A stretch of 64,000 bases of DNA, taken from the NCBI GenBank assembly GCA_033239125.1, contig BSWB01000002.1, forward strand, positions 156,412,409-156,476,408. Reading direction: 5' to 3'. This document shows positions 12,515 through 22,447 of this stretch, in pieces. The stretch comes from Fagopyrum homotropicum (taxonomy: Eukaryota > Streptophyta > Magnoliopsida > Caryophyllales > Polygonaceae). The first letter of the stretch is position 1, and each line of letters begins with the position of its first letter. A program made the translations under genes and the position numbers. The notes below the pieces were generated by a model that worked only from the letters and a program-made list of their open reading frames with translations, ran no database searches and had not been told where the DNA came from.

Positions 12515-12706
12515 TCCGTCCGGGCCTCTCTTGAAGAGGAGAGGTTCGTTCCAATAATATTGCTTGACTTCTTTGAAGAACTTCTTTTGTTGAGCATATG
12601 ATAATCCTGGAGGTATTTCATTGTAAACTAAGTAATTAACGAAATTAGCAAACCAAGGTTCGTTACCTCCTGCGATTTGTTTGAGACATTCCTCAATTTC
12701 ATGTAG

Positions 12707-14571
12707 TTATTCATCCCGAAAGGAGTCATCTAAGGGTAGATCATCTTCCTTGCCTTCGACGTGGGGAAGTCGACTCAAGTGGTCCGCCACCGAGTTTTCG
12801 GATCCTTTCTTGTCACAGATCTCTAGATCGAACTCTTGTAGAAGGAGAATCCATTTAATGAGTCTTGGCTTCGCATCCTTCTTCGTGATCAAGTAGCGGA
12901 CTGCTACGTGGTCAGTGTAAACGATCAATTTCGCTCCCACTAGGTCAGAACAAAACTTCTCGAAAGCGTAAACTATGACTAATAATTCCTTCTCTGTTGT
13001 AGCGTAGTTTAGTTGGGCTTCGTCTAGTGTCTTGCTAGCGTAGTAGATGGCGTATGTCCATCCATCTTTCTTTTGTCCAAGGACAACCCCTACGGCTACA
13101 TCACTAGCATCACACATGATCTCAAAAGGTAAGTTCCAATCTGGTGGCTGAATTATGGGAGCTGAGATTAATGCTTCTTTGATCTTGTAGAAAGCATCAA
13201 GACAATCCTTTGAGAACTCAAAAACCACATCTTTCATTAGTAGGTTAGTCAATGGTTTAGAAATCTTAGAAAAGTCATTAATGAAGCGTCTATAAAAACC
13301 TGCGTAACCAAGGAAACTTCTTACTCCCTTCACCGATGTTGGCGGAGGTAGCCTTTCGATGGTCTCGATCTTAGCTCTATCGACTTCGATGCCATGGCTG
13401 GATACCTTGTGTCCAAGAACAATTCCTTCGCTAATCATAAAGTGACATCTCTCCCAATTCAAGAAAAGATTAGCGTCTTCACATCTTTGAAGGACTAGAG
13501 AAAGGTTAGCAAGATATTCATCAAATGAAGAACCATAAACAGAAAAATCATCCATGAAAACCTCCATTATATTCTCGATGTATTCGGAGAAGATGGCCAT
13601 CATACACCTTTCAAAGGTGGCTGGAGCGTTGCAAAGTCCGTATGGCCTTCTTCTATTGGCAAACGTTCCCCATGGACATGTGAATGTAGTCTTCTCTTGA
13701 TCATAGTGATGAATGGCAATCTGAAAGAAACCACTATAACCATCTAAATAGAATAAGTGGGAGTGTTGTGCTAACCTTTCAAGCATTTGGTCGATGAAGG
13801 AAAGGGGAAATGATCCTTCCTTGTCGCAACATTCAGCTTGCGGTAGTCGATGCACATCCTCCATCCGATTATCGTTCCTGTAGGAATGAGTTCGTTTTTC
13901 TCATTTGTGAAAACGATCATTCCTCCTTTCTTTGTAACTACATGAACCGGGCTAACCCATTTGCTATCGGAAATAGGGAAGATAATTCCTGCATCAAGAA
14001 GCTTAAGAATTTCCTTTTTCACAACCTCTTTCGTGATCGGGTTTAACCGTTGTTGACGTTCTCGTGAAGGCTTGTGGTCATCTTCCATCAATATTTTGTG
14101 CATACATATAGAAAGTTTAATGCCAACAAGATCATCAATAGTATAGTCAATGGCTTTCTTGTGCTTTCTTAGTTCAGTCATTAACTTATTATGTTCAATT
14201 TCAGTCAATTTTGAACTTACAATAACCGGATAAGTAGAATTCGGTCCTTAGAAGGCGTACTTTAGATGAGATGGAAGGGATTTTAATTCCAAGGTGGGAG
14301 GATCTTTAGAAGGTGTGTCCTGGCCTGTAGAAGAACTTAAAGAAGGATTTGAAGTCAAAGAAGATGCGTTGTTGCAAGCAGAAACGCTTTCAATCGATTG
14401 TTCAAAAGTCTCAGAAGCTACAGGAAAATTGGTCGATCTGGCTCTGTTCATCCAATTTTTCATCCAATCCATAGCTACGACTTTTGTCAGATCGACTGAA
14501 TTAATTAAATTAATTCCATAAATCGGTCGATTTTCTTGAGACAAACCGATTTCTTCACTTTTTCCGTGCAT
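12707..14571 (-). pseudogene. Athila-type reverse transcriptase/RNase H, broken
   Basis: Reading on minus, 14571-14248 and 14208-13771 are the same frame separated by a single nonsense codon at 14250-14248; together they cover the linker before reverse transcriptase and its N-terminal part (SDSKWVSPVHVV, CIDYRKLN). Homology changes frame near 13800 into 13864-12707, which contains FIDQMLERLA, the polymerase motif FMDD, the thumb (SFLGYAGFYRRFI) and RNase H (CDASD, TTEKEL, YTDH, VADHLSRLP), ending in a stop before integrase. The gag and protease parts are absent to the right of 14571. The Athila clade is inferred from the overall wording of the RT; the element is dead. Confidence 0.87.
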
Positions 14572-14875
14572 TCTTCTAATTCTTCAAATTCAATTGTGGA
14601 ATCTTCCTCCAAAGTTTAGTGCTCGAACCTCGACGTTGCATTCCTCCTCTTCCCCTTCATCAATAATACACAAACTAATGACTTTTTTAAGAGGATATTT
14701 GATTAGGATTGAACTTACCTCTTCTCTTGATGTCTCCTCATCATCGTACACAAACTAATGCCTCCTCGTCTCTAACGCCCTCATCGCCTCGGCAACCATC
14801 ACGCCAATCACAAGATTCAATAAGCAACAAATTTTACCCGATGACCAACACCGTAACCTCGGCTCTAATACCAAT
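14572..14875 (-). other. Short unidentified stretch between LTR/PBS and Athila pol
   Basis: About 300 bases without a recognisable gene. Two short direct repeats of ACACAAACTAATG (near 14668 and 14750) are visible. On minus, a primer-binding-like sequence TTGGTATTAGAGCCGAGG starts at 14874, directly after the LTR at 14876-15296. Confidence 0.4.
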
Positions 14876-15296
14876 TGTTGGGGAAAATTCTGCATTCCCA
14901 ACACTCTATATAAGCAAGTATTTTGTTGCGCACTCACACTCGCTAACCTCACTTTATGTATAGCCTTTGATGGATCGAACACACTCTTCATTTCATTTTT
15001 CGTTAATTTACAACAGCACTTACGTGTATATATACAAGTGCAAGGTCGGTTACAAAGACTAACCACGGCCTTTCATACCATTCTAAGCACTAATATTACG
15101 AATTATTAAGATAATTCTAGACTTATTCTAATCAAAATGATCTAACTTGATCTAGAAAGTTCCTGCAGTACTTTGCTCCTTTTTCATTCTATTTTTCTTT
15201 CTTTATTTCTCTAAAAATCTCCACTAATATTAGTTAACTTTTGGGTTTAATCCACTATCACAATTAAACCCCAAAAAATATAAATTAAACCTAACA
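14876..15296 (-). mobile_element. Isolated 421-bp LTR with adjacent primer site
   Basis: On minus it begins TGTTAGGTTTAATTT and ends TTCCCCAACA, an inverted TGTT...AACA terminus. It is followed at once by ATTGGTATTAGAGCCGAGG, which matches a plant initiator-Met tRNA primer site (TGGTATCAGAGCC) with one change. A TATA-like TATATATA lies inside. No matching second LTR or gag was seen, so this is the 5' end of a truncated element that abuts Athila pol; Athila elements normally use another tRNA, so they are probably unrelated. Confidence 0.5.
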
Positions 15297-15968
15297 CAAG
15301 AAAACAAAAACAAGTCCTGAAAGGACTTCTGGATACTTCTGCAGAACAAAGATATTCAGGAGAGCACTTATATCATACCATGATAGCTTTTCCATGTAAA
15401 ATACAATAAAATAGAAGATACAATTATTACCATGAGCACAAAGATGTTCTGAGATGATCCAGAAAGTACAAAAGCAAAATTCTCACTTAAAAATACATTC
15501 TCATCAAAGTGGAAGTAATGGAGGTACCAAGCTTTGTGCTAGAGCCATAGACCCCCAAAGAGACTCAAATCTTGAAAATCAAAATCACACTCGCAAACTC
15601 AAATTGTAGAACAAGATCTTGATCTTGCGAAAATGAACATAAAGTAATTACGTAATAAAGTAAAATTCGTGCAGTCGGGGATTGAAAGTAATTGGAAAGA
15701 AAACATTAAACATCAATTAATGAGCCTGTAATCGAAGAAGAACAAGAGCTTGTAATCGAAGAATAGCAGATACAATAGGATACCCTAGAAAAATGAATTG
15801 TAAGCTTACCTCAATGGAGAGACCGGATTATCGGCCGATTAGGGATTCAACGCCAAAATTCTAAAAATTACAAATCTAAATTAAGAGATTGAGAAAATGA
15901 TCTAGTAAGCAACTGAGAACAAGGGGCAAGGAACCTGAAGATGAGATCGATTGACCACAAAAGCTTAT
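15297..15968. other. Non-coding spacer, nothing recognised
   Basis: AT-rich sequence with no domain-bearing ORF on either strand and no obvious repeat structure. Confidence 0.5.
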
Positions 15969-18056
15969 GGGTCCGTTTGGGAACCAGGAGCTTATCGTGG
16001 CTGAAGTTGAAGTTAAAGCTGAATGAAGCTGAAGCTGAAATAAGTAGCTGACTCAAGTAGCTGATTTTTTGTAATAAGCTTGTTTAGCGTTTGGAAAACA
16101 CGAGCTGATCGAAACTGATAGAAACGTAAGATTACCAAAAAGGGGCTTCATTAATAATATATAGTTGTTATTATTGTTTTATGTACATATTTAATTAAAA
16201 GATATTATATAATTACAAATAACATTATGAAATAAATATATTTATAAAAATTTTATATTTTAATATTTTTTGGTAGATAAAAGTTATATATTGGAAATAT
16301 TTTTTTGGCAGCTAAAAAATACGAAATTACAAATAACATTATATGTGTGTTTTTATCAGTATTCTTTTCATTACTTCACGGTTGTGATCCACGTTGCTGC
16401 TGCACTTCGGATCCATTTATGTCAATTGTGCTTTTTGGGAGTAACTTTACCAAATAAATTTAATGTGTTTTTGATAAAAGTAAGCTTAATGTGATAGTAT
16501 ACATCCATAATATTAGAATTTTTAGAATGTAACTATTGTAAATTGAAGTTATATTCTGCTGTTTTCTATTGCTGAAGCCTTTAGAAAGCCTTTTTAGTTT
16601 CAGGAGATAGTGAAAGTTTTTTATATGTTAAGATAGCCTTTTTAGTTTCAGAAGATAGTTTCAGAAAATAGAGAAACCGTAAGTTCCCAATGACCAATTT
16701 CAGAATCAAACCAAGTTCGGAATTAGAAAAATAGATTGAATTGGATCAGACTATGATCTAAATTACTCACCTGTTGTCAAGCAAAAAATAGAGAAGAAGT
16801 GGAACCAAGTTCAGAGTTAAACTTGTTGACAGAACATGATCTAAATTAGTTAGTTGTTGTCAATCACCGTTTACAAACAATACATGTACCATCTATACTA
16901 CATTTCACACTAAAAACTTTTTTTTTTTACTTTTAAAGTCCAATACCACAGTACTTGCATCATAATGAATGGCATTCACACAACTTCACATAAGCCGCAG
17001 TAAAACATGCCATCTTGCACCAATGCTCTTCCCATCCATATATGTGGGTTTGTCTCCTTTTGTAAGAATATCATGTTCACATATTTGTGGGCTTGTCTCC
17101 TTTTAGTTAACCTTCCAGTGAAGATATGTTCCCTAAGACCAAGATGTAGGCATCTTGATATATCCTGTGACAAATAATAATGTTGGGTGATGGAAAGCAA
17201 CAAAATCGAAATCAAAATGATCTAAATTAATTACTCAGCTGTTCTCAAGCAGAAAAATAGAGAAGAAGCAGAAAAATGAAAAAGTGAAACCAAGTTCAGA
17301 CTTTAGAGTAGAACTTGTTGACAGATAATAATGTAGTTTAGACGACTATTTAAACCATAATCAGCTCAAAATGATCAAAATGAGTATTAGCTAATTAGCT
17401 GACTAATTTTTAAAATAGAAAAGAACCTGTTGACAAAAAAATGTAGTTTATATATGGGCTTCAACTGTGTATCTCTAGTTTATAAATTCTTCACTACAAA
17501 ATGCTTGTCAATCCCTTAGAATCAAACATGGTTGAATTTGTACGAGGGGCAACAATTTGTGCAGTACATTACACAACTTGGATATATAGTAGTTCTAGCA
17601 ATAACAGCAATGCTAGAAAATTTTCCAACATCACTGCCATAATATAAGAATGCTACCTGCGTCTCCCACCTGTTCCACAGAGAACAGGTCATAGTAAATA
17701 TCATGGAGCAAGTTGTCTTCACATGGTAACAGTAGCAAGTCGTTCACCAATCTGACTATTTTTTAACCAACAAATTGATGTCAATTGAGGCAACATTTGG
17801 TTGTACAAATTTTAATATGTCAACAAGGGGACTTTTAGGGTTACACAGAGAATCAAAAGTGGATGAATATTTAAAATTTAGGGTTAGCAGAAAAAATGAG
17901 AGAGCAAGAAGAGACGAACAAAAGATCGATTCTAGTTTTGTAAATGGGTAGACGAACTTCGAAGAAGAATAGATAACCCTTCCAAACAGATGTACAATCA
18001 AAGACCAAAAGAAGAAGTGAGAGAGATCGATTTTTACCCTTCGAAACAAATGTAAT

Positions 18057-18216
18057 TGTTAGAGTATTGGACTTATCTCTTAGAGCATTGGGCTTATCTT
18101 TTATTATTGGGCTTATCTTTTGTTATTAATTTATTATTTTATCTCTTTACGTTTCCCTATATAAACATTACATGATCAATGAAATACACAAAGCTTTTAG
18201 TTCACAAATCTCTTCA
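18057..18216 (+). repeat. 5' LTR of the copia element
   Basis: Begins TGTTAGAGTATTGG and ends CTCTTCA. It contains three copies of the ATTGGGCTTATCT phrase and a TATA-like CCTATATAAAC near 18155. Confidence 0.93.
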
Positions 18217-18230
18217 TGGTATTAGAGCAC
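18217..18230 (+). other. Primer-binding site of the copia element
   Basis: TGGTATTAGAGCAC directly follows the 5' LTR and matches the 3' end of plant initiator-Met tRNA (TGGTATCAGAGC) with one substitution. Confidence 0.85.
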
Positions 18231-18303
18231 TTTCCTTAACCTACGCTTTCGCACAAAACAAAACCTTAAACCCTAAAATTAACCTTTTGCCGTTTTTACG
18301 GCA

Positions 18304-18466
18304 TCAGAGAATACTTCGGATGTCGGTATCAGAAAATACTTTGGCCGCGACCGCCGGTATCATAAACGACTTTGGCAGCCGGTATCAAAGACGACTTTGG
18401 CAGCCGGTATCAGAAAATACTTTGGCCGTTAGTATCAAGAAACGACTTTGGCTAGTATCATGACCG
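18304..18466 (+). repeat. 25-bp imperfect tandem repeat replacing gag
   Basis: About six units of the form GGTATCA-AAACGACTTTGGCAGCC lie between the leader and protease, where gag would be expected. The repeat seems to have grown after a deletion of gag. Confidence 0.7.
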
Positions 18467-19239
18467 CCACAATTATTCGAGCGGCGGGACAAGCTAACTC
18501 CGCATACCCCTTCTCTGGTCCCTTAACCTTTGAGGACCGTAAAGACATTAGCCTTGCAATTAATGATACTCGATGGAATACTCTCATATCTGCTTTGAAC
18601 TCCTACCGTTCAAATTCGTTCCCTTGGATTCTTGATTTGGGGGTCTCTTTTCATATGACAGGTGATCGTTCATTACTTTCATTGCTCAAGCTGGTCACTA
18701 CATGCCGGATTAAACTCCCGAATGGAGCTTTAGTCTCCGCTGAACACGCAGGCACCTTGCGACTCAATAACTCCCTTCACTTGCCCCGAGTATTATATGT
18801 TCCAGGACTTGATTGTCATCTACTTTCTCTAAATCAGCTAACTACGGATTTGAATTGTGTTTTTATGATAACTAATAAACTTTGTGTTATACAGGACCGT
18901 ATTTCGAGGGCAGTGGTTGGAGTGGGTAAAGCTCGTGATGGAATCTACTGGCTTCGCTGGATGACAAACGCTTCTCCGCTCCCTTCGTGTCTTACCACTA
19001 TTGACACCACCACCCAACATAACCGCCTTGGTCATCCTTCCATTACCAAAACCACATATCCATGTGACATATGTCTCCGGGCCAAACTACCTAGATCATC
19101 TTTTCCGGTTAGCAGTTCTCATGCTTTGTCGTTATTTGAATTAGTCCACCTAGATATTTGGGGTCCTTATCGCACACTTTCTACTTCCGGTTGTTCCTAC
19201 TTTCTTACCGATTTAGATGATTACTCCCGTTGCACCTGA
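18448..19239 (+). pseudogene. Copia protease and N-terminal integrase fragment
   Basis: A 263-codon open stretch. The protease region reads PWILDLGVSFHMTG where the family has W-x-x-DSG-A-S-x-H, so the catalytic D-S/T-G is changed to D-L-G. It continues through NRLGHPS and CDICLRAKLPRSSF (integrase zinc finger) to HLDIWGPY, which holds the first catalytic Asp of integrase, and ends in a TGA after DDYSRCT. The methionine at 18448 is only the first in the open frame, not a proven start. Confidence 0.85.
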
Positions 19240-19296
19240 GTTTATTTAATAAAGGGAAAAGCCGAAGTCGCCACTTTAATTAGAGATTTTTGTGTC

Positions 19297-20182
19297 ATGG
19301 TTGAGACTCAATTCCACACTTGTGTCAAAACCTTTCGCGGTGACAACGCTAAGGAATTTATTTCCCTTCGACCTTTTCTTAAAGGTAAGGGTTACCATTT
19401 AGAAACCTCTTGTACCTACACACCACAACAAAATGGGAGGGTAGAACGCCACCACCGCCATGTCCTTAATGTCGCTAGATCCATAATGTTTCAAGCAAAA
19501 TTTACCCGTCTCGCTTTGGGGAGAATGTATTCTTACGGCATGTTACCTTATCAATCGCACCCCTACTCCCATCCTCCATCACAAAACTCCTTATGAGCTT
19601 CTTCATGACTCTCCACCAAATCTTGACCATCTTCGGGTGTTTGGTTGTCTTGCTTATTGTTCCTTTATACCTCGGTCTTCAGATAAATTTCGACCTCGAG
19701 GTCGAAAATGCATTTTTATAGGATATGCATCTTCACAAAAGGCTTGGAAAATTTTGGATCTTGATACCCAAGAAATTTTTACAACATGGGATGCATGTTT
19801 TTACGAGAATATTTTTCCGTTCTCTGAACCGAAAAATTCTCCTGAACCTACGGAGTCCATAGCAGACCCCATTGACTTTTCTCCCGAATATTACCAAGAA
19901 ACCTCCCGAAAAACAGCCCCCGCCCAAGAAAACCTCCCACATATTCCCCTTGACGCGGATCCCCCAACTATACCTACTACGGCCCCCCTAGAACCCTCTC
20001 ACCTCCCTCTTGTCCCTCCACCTACCACGGATTCCGCTGTCATCTCTCCCCTACTGGTTGTTGATGCCCCCTACACCACCCAACTAAACCCCTCCCCAAT
20101 TTCTATAACCATCCCTCCAGCATGTCCCTCACCTCCCTCTACTAATCCACATACTTCTACCCCTCTTCCCACGGATTACTAA
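19297..20182 (+). pseudogene. Copia integrase core and C-terminal fragment
   Basis: Two open pieces: 19297-19596 contains FRGDNAKEF (second catalytic Asp) and TPQQNGRVERHHRH (catalytic Glu); 19637-20182 contains the GKR-type region (LAYCSFIPRSSDKFRPRG, CIFIGYASSQKAW) and a proline/threonine-rich linker. They are separated from each other and from the upstream piece by stops and a frameshift, so no intact integrase can be made. Confidence 0.85.
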
Positions 20183-20467
20183 TGCTCCGAACAGAATTCC
20201 ACCCCGTCGCAGCTCCCGTACTTCAAAACCATCTATCCTTTTACGTGACTATACTTGTCAAAAGGCAAGTCATTTTGATTCCAAATCGGGTGAAACTTCT
20301 CCCCACTGAAATCAGGTACCCGGTATTCCATAAAGAATTCTTTATCATATGAACATTTTTCTCATGCCTAAGTTACTGCTATTAACTCTATATATCAGGA
20401 ACAAGAACCAACCTCTTTCAGAGACGCGGTTGCTAACCCAAAATGGAAAAAGGCCATGTAGGATGAA

Positions 20468-21933
20468 ATGACATCCTTACACCGCAACAACACTTGGGAA
20501 TATGTTGATCTTCCTCTTGATCGTAAACCTATTGGCTCTAAATGGGATTTTCGTATTAAATACAACTCCGATGGACAGATTGAGCGTTATAAGGCGCGTT
20601 TGGTTGCACTCGGCAACCGTCAACAAGAAGGCATTGATTATAATGAAACTTTTGCTCTTGTTGTTAAATCAGTTACAGTTAAACTACTTCTTGCAATTGC
20701 CTCTATCTATAACTGGGAACTTCATCAGATGGACGTTCATAATGCTTTTCTTCATGGGGATCAACATGAGGAAGTATATATGCTACCACCTCCCGGTTTT
20801 CGAACCTCGTCCCAAGTTTGTCGTCTAAAGAAATCATTATATGGCCTTCGTCAAGCTCCACGGAATTGGTTCTACAATTTCATATCTGCTCTTCTGAAAT
20901 ATGGTTTCTCTCAGTCTCTGGCTGATTACTCCCTTTTCACCTTCAGACGTTCAGGTATCATCCTTCACATTTTGATATATGTTGATGATCTAGTCATTAC
21001 TAGAAATAATCTTGCTACCATTCGTCAATTTAAAGACTATCTTCATGCTTGCTTTCATATGAAGGACCTTGGACCCCTTCGGTTCTTCTTAGGCATTGAA
21101 ATTGTTCGTACACCGTCTGGTTTATGGTTGAACCAACGGAAATACACTCTAGATATTCTAGCTGATTCTGATCTTCTTGGATGCAAACCCGCATTGTTTC
21201 CGATGTCTGCTGATCATGGTCTTCAATTAGATTCCTTTACTCTGCTTGATGATCCTGAGAAATATCGTCGTTTGGTTGGCCGTCTTATCTACTTGTCCAT
21301 CACTCGCCCTGAACTTGCATACTCGGTTCATACACTTTCTCAATTTATGGCTGCTCCGCGCCGTGGCCAATGGGATGCTGCCTTAAAGGTTCTTCGCTAC
21401 CTAAAGTTAGTACCTGATCAGGGTATTTTCTTATCTTGTTCTAGTGATTTGTGTATTCGTGATTTTTGTGATTCGGATTATGCAGCTTGCCCTATCACTA
21501 GATGCTCTATTATAGGCTACTTCATTCTCCTCGGTAATTCACCAATTTCTTGGAGAACCAAGAAACAAGCTACGGTTTCTAGATCTTCTGCTGACGCCGA
21601 ATATAGAGCAATGGCAGCTACTACTTGTGAGCTCCTTTGGCTTCGTTCTCTACTTGATTCACTTGGGGTTCCACACAAGGCTCCTATGCGCCTCTTTTGT
21701 GATAATCAGTCCGCCATTCATATAGCCAACAATCCGGTATTCCATGAGCGTACCAAACATATTGAGATTGACTATCATACCATTAGGGAATAGATTCAGC
21801 GAGGCATTATTCAAACACAACATGTTCCTGGAACACTTCAGCTAGCTGACATTATGACTAAAGCTCTTGGACCTACTCGTTTCAACTTCTTAATTAGCAA
21901 GCTTGGAGTTGCTTCTTCCACAACTCCCGCTTG
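20468..21933 (+). pseudogene. Copia reverse transcriptase and RNase H
   Basis: The open part 20468-21793 (441 codons) has the copia reverse transcriptase landmarks: GSKWDFRIKYNSDG, RLVALGNRQQEGIDYNETF, QMDVHNAFLHGD, SLYGLRQAPRNW and the polymerase motif YVDD at residues 171-174, followed by RNase H with SRSSADAEYRAM, LFCDNQSAIHIA and FHERTKHIEIDYH. A TAG at 21791-21793 stops it early; homology continues in the same frame to the natural end near 21933. The longest preserved coding part of this element. Confidence 0.9.
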
Positions 21934-21941
21934 AGGGGGAG
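21931..21941 (+). other. Polypurine tract of the copia element
   Basis: TTGAGGGGGAG abuts the 3' LTR and would prime plus-strand synthesis. Confidence 0.8.
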
Positions 21942-22100
21942 TGTTAGAGTATTGGGCTTATCTCTTAGAGCATTGGGCTTATCTCTTATTATTGGGCTTA
22001 TCTTTTGTTATTAGTTTATTATTTTATCTCTTTATGTTTCCCTATATAAACATTACATGATCAATGAAATACACAAGCTTTCAATTCACAAATCTTTTCA
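21942..22100 (+). repeat. 3' LTR of the copia element
   Basis: Begins TGTTAGAGTATTGGG and ends CTTTTCA; near-identical to the 5' LTR with a handful of substitutions. Followed by the GTAAT target duplication. Confidence 0.93.
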
Positions 22101-22447
22101 GTAATCAAAGACTAGAAGAAGAGATGGAAGCAGAAGAGAGAAGAGAAATTGATTTTTACTTGAGTATCGAACGAAGCTTCTGTGGCTGGACGAAAGAGAG
22201 ATCCATTTTCTAGGAGGGTATTTTGAGAATTATAAAACCCAAATCTTCCATCAGCTCCCATAAGCTTGTCATGGGGAGTTGATGGAAATGTCCATTTCTT
22301 CAGCTTGCTTCAGCTTTCATAAGCTCCTTCATCTTCCTTCAGCTAGTCTTTCTAAACAGACATGAAATGTGTACATTGGAAGTTGAAGCTTGCATAAGCT
22401 TCCTTAAGCTTTTATAAGCTTGCTCCTAAACGATACCTATAACTACT

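Larger units (their letters stand above)
18057..22100 (+). mobile_element. Complete but decayed Ty1/copia element
   Basis: Short LTRs at 18057-18216 and 21942-22100 (160 and 159 bp, few differences, each with CCTATATAAAC as TATA region), primer site TGGTATTAGAGC immediately after the 5' LTR and a polypurine tract TTGAGGGGGAG just before the 3' LTR. The five bases GTAAT stand on both sides (18052-18056 and 22101-22105), a perfect target duplication. Domain order protease, integrase, reverse transcriptase, RNase H identifies Ty1/copia. Gag is missing and the pol frame has stops and frameshifts. Confidence 0.95.
15969..22437. mobile_element. Possible DNA-element shell carrying the copia insertion
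   Basis: The left edge GGGTCCGTTTGGGAACCAGG and the reverse complement of the right edge, GGTATCGTTTAGGAGCAAG, are similar and both are followed by AGCTTAT/AAGCTT/AGCTGAAG-rich sequence, as in non-autonomous DNA elements with short inverted ends. Without the copia element it would be about 2.4 kb. No transposase ORF is present and I could not find a clean target duplication. Short ORFs at 16270-18049 have no recognisable domain. Confidence 0.3.

Noticed and set aside
18838..19035. Minus-strand ORF within the copia protease/integrase
   Set aside because: Shadow of the + strand pol frame.
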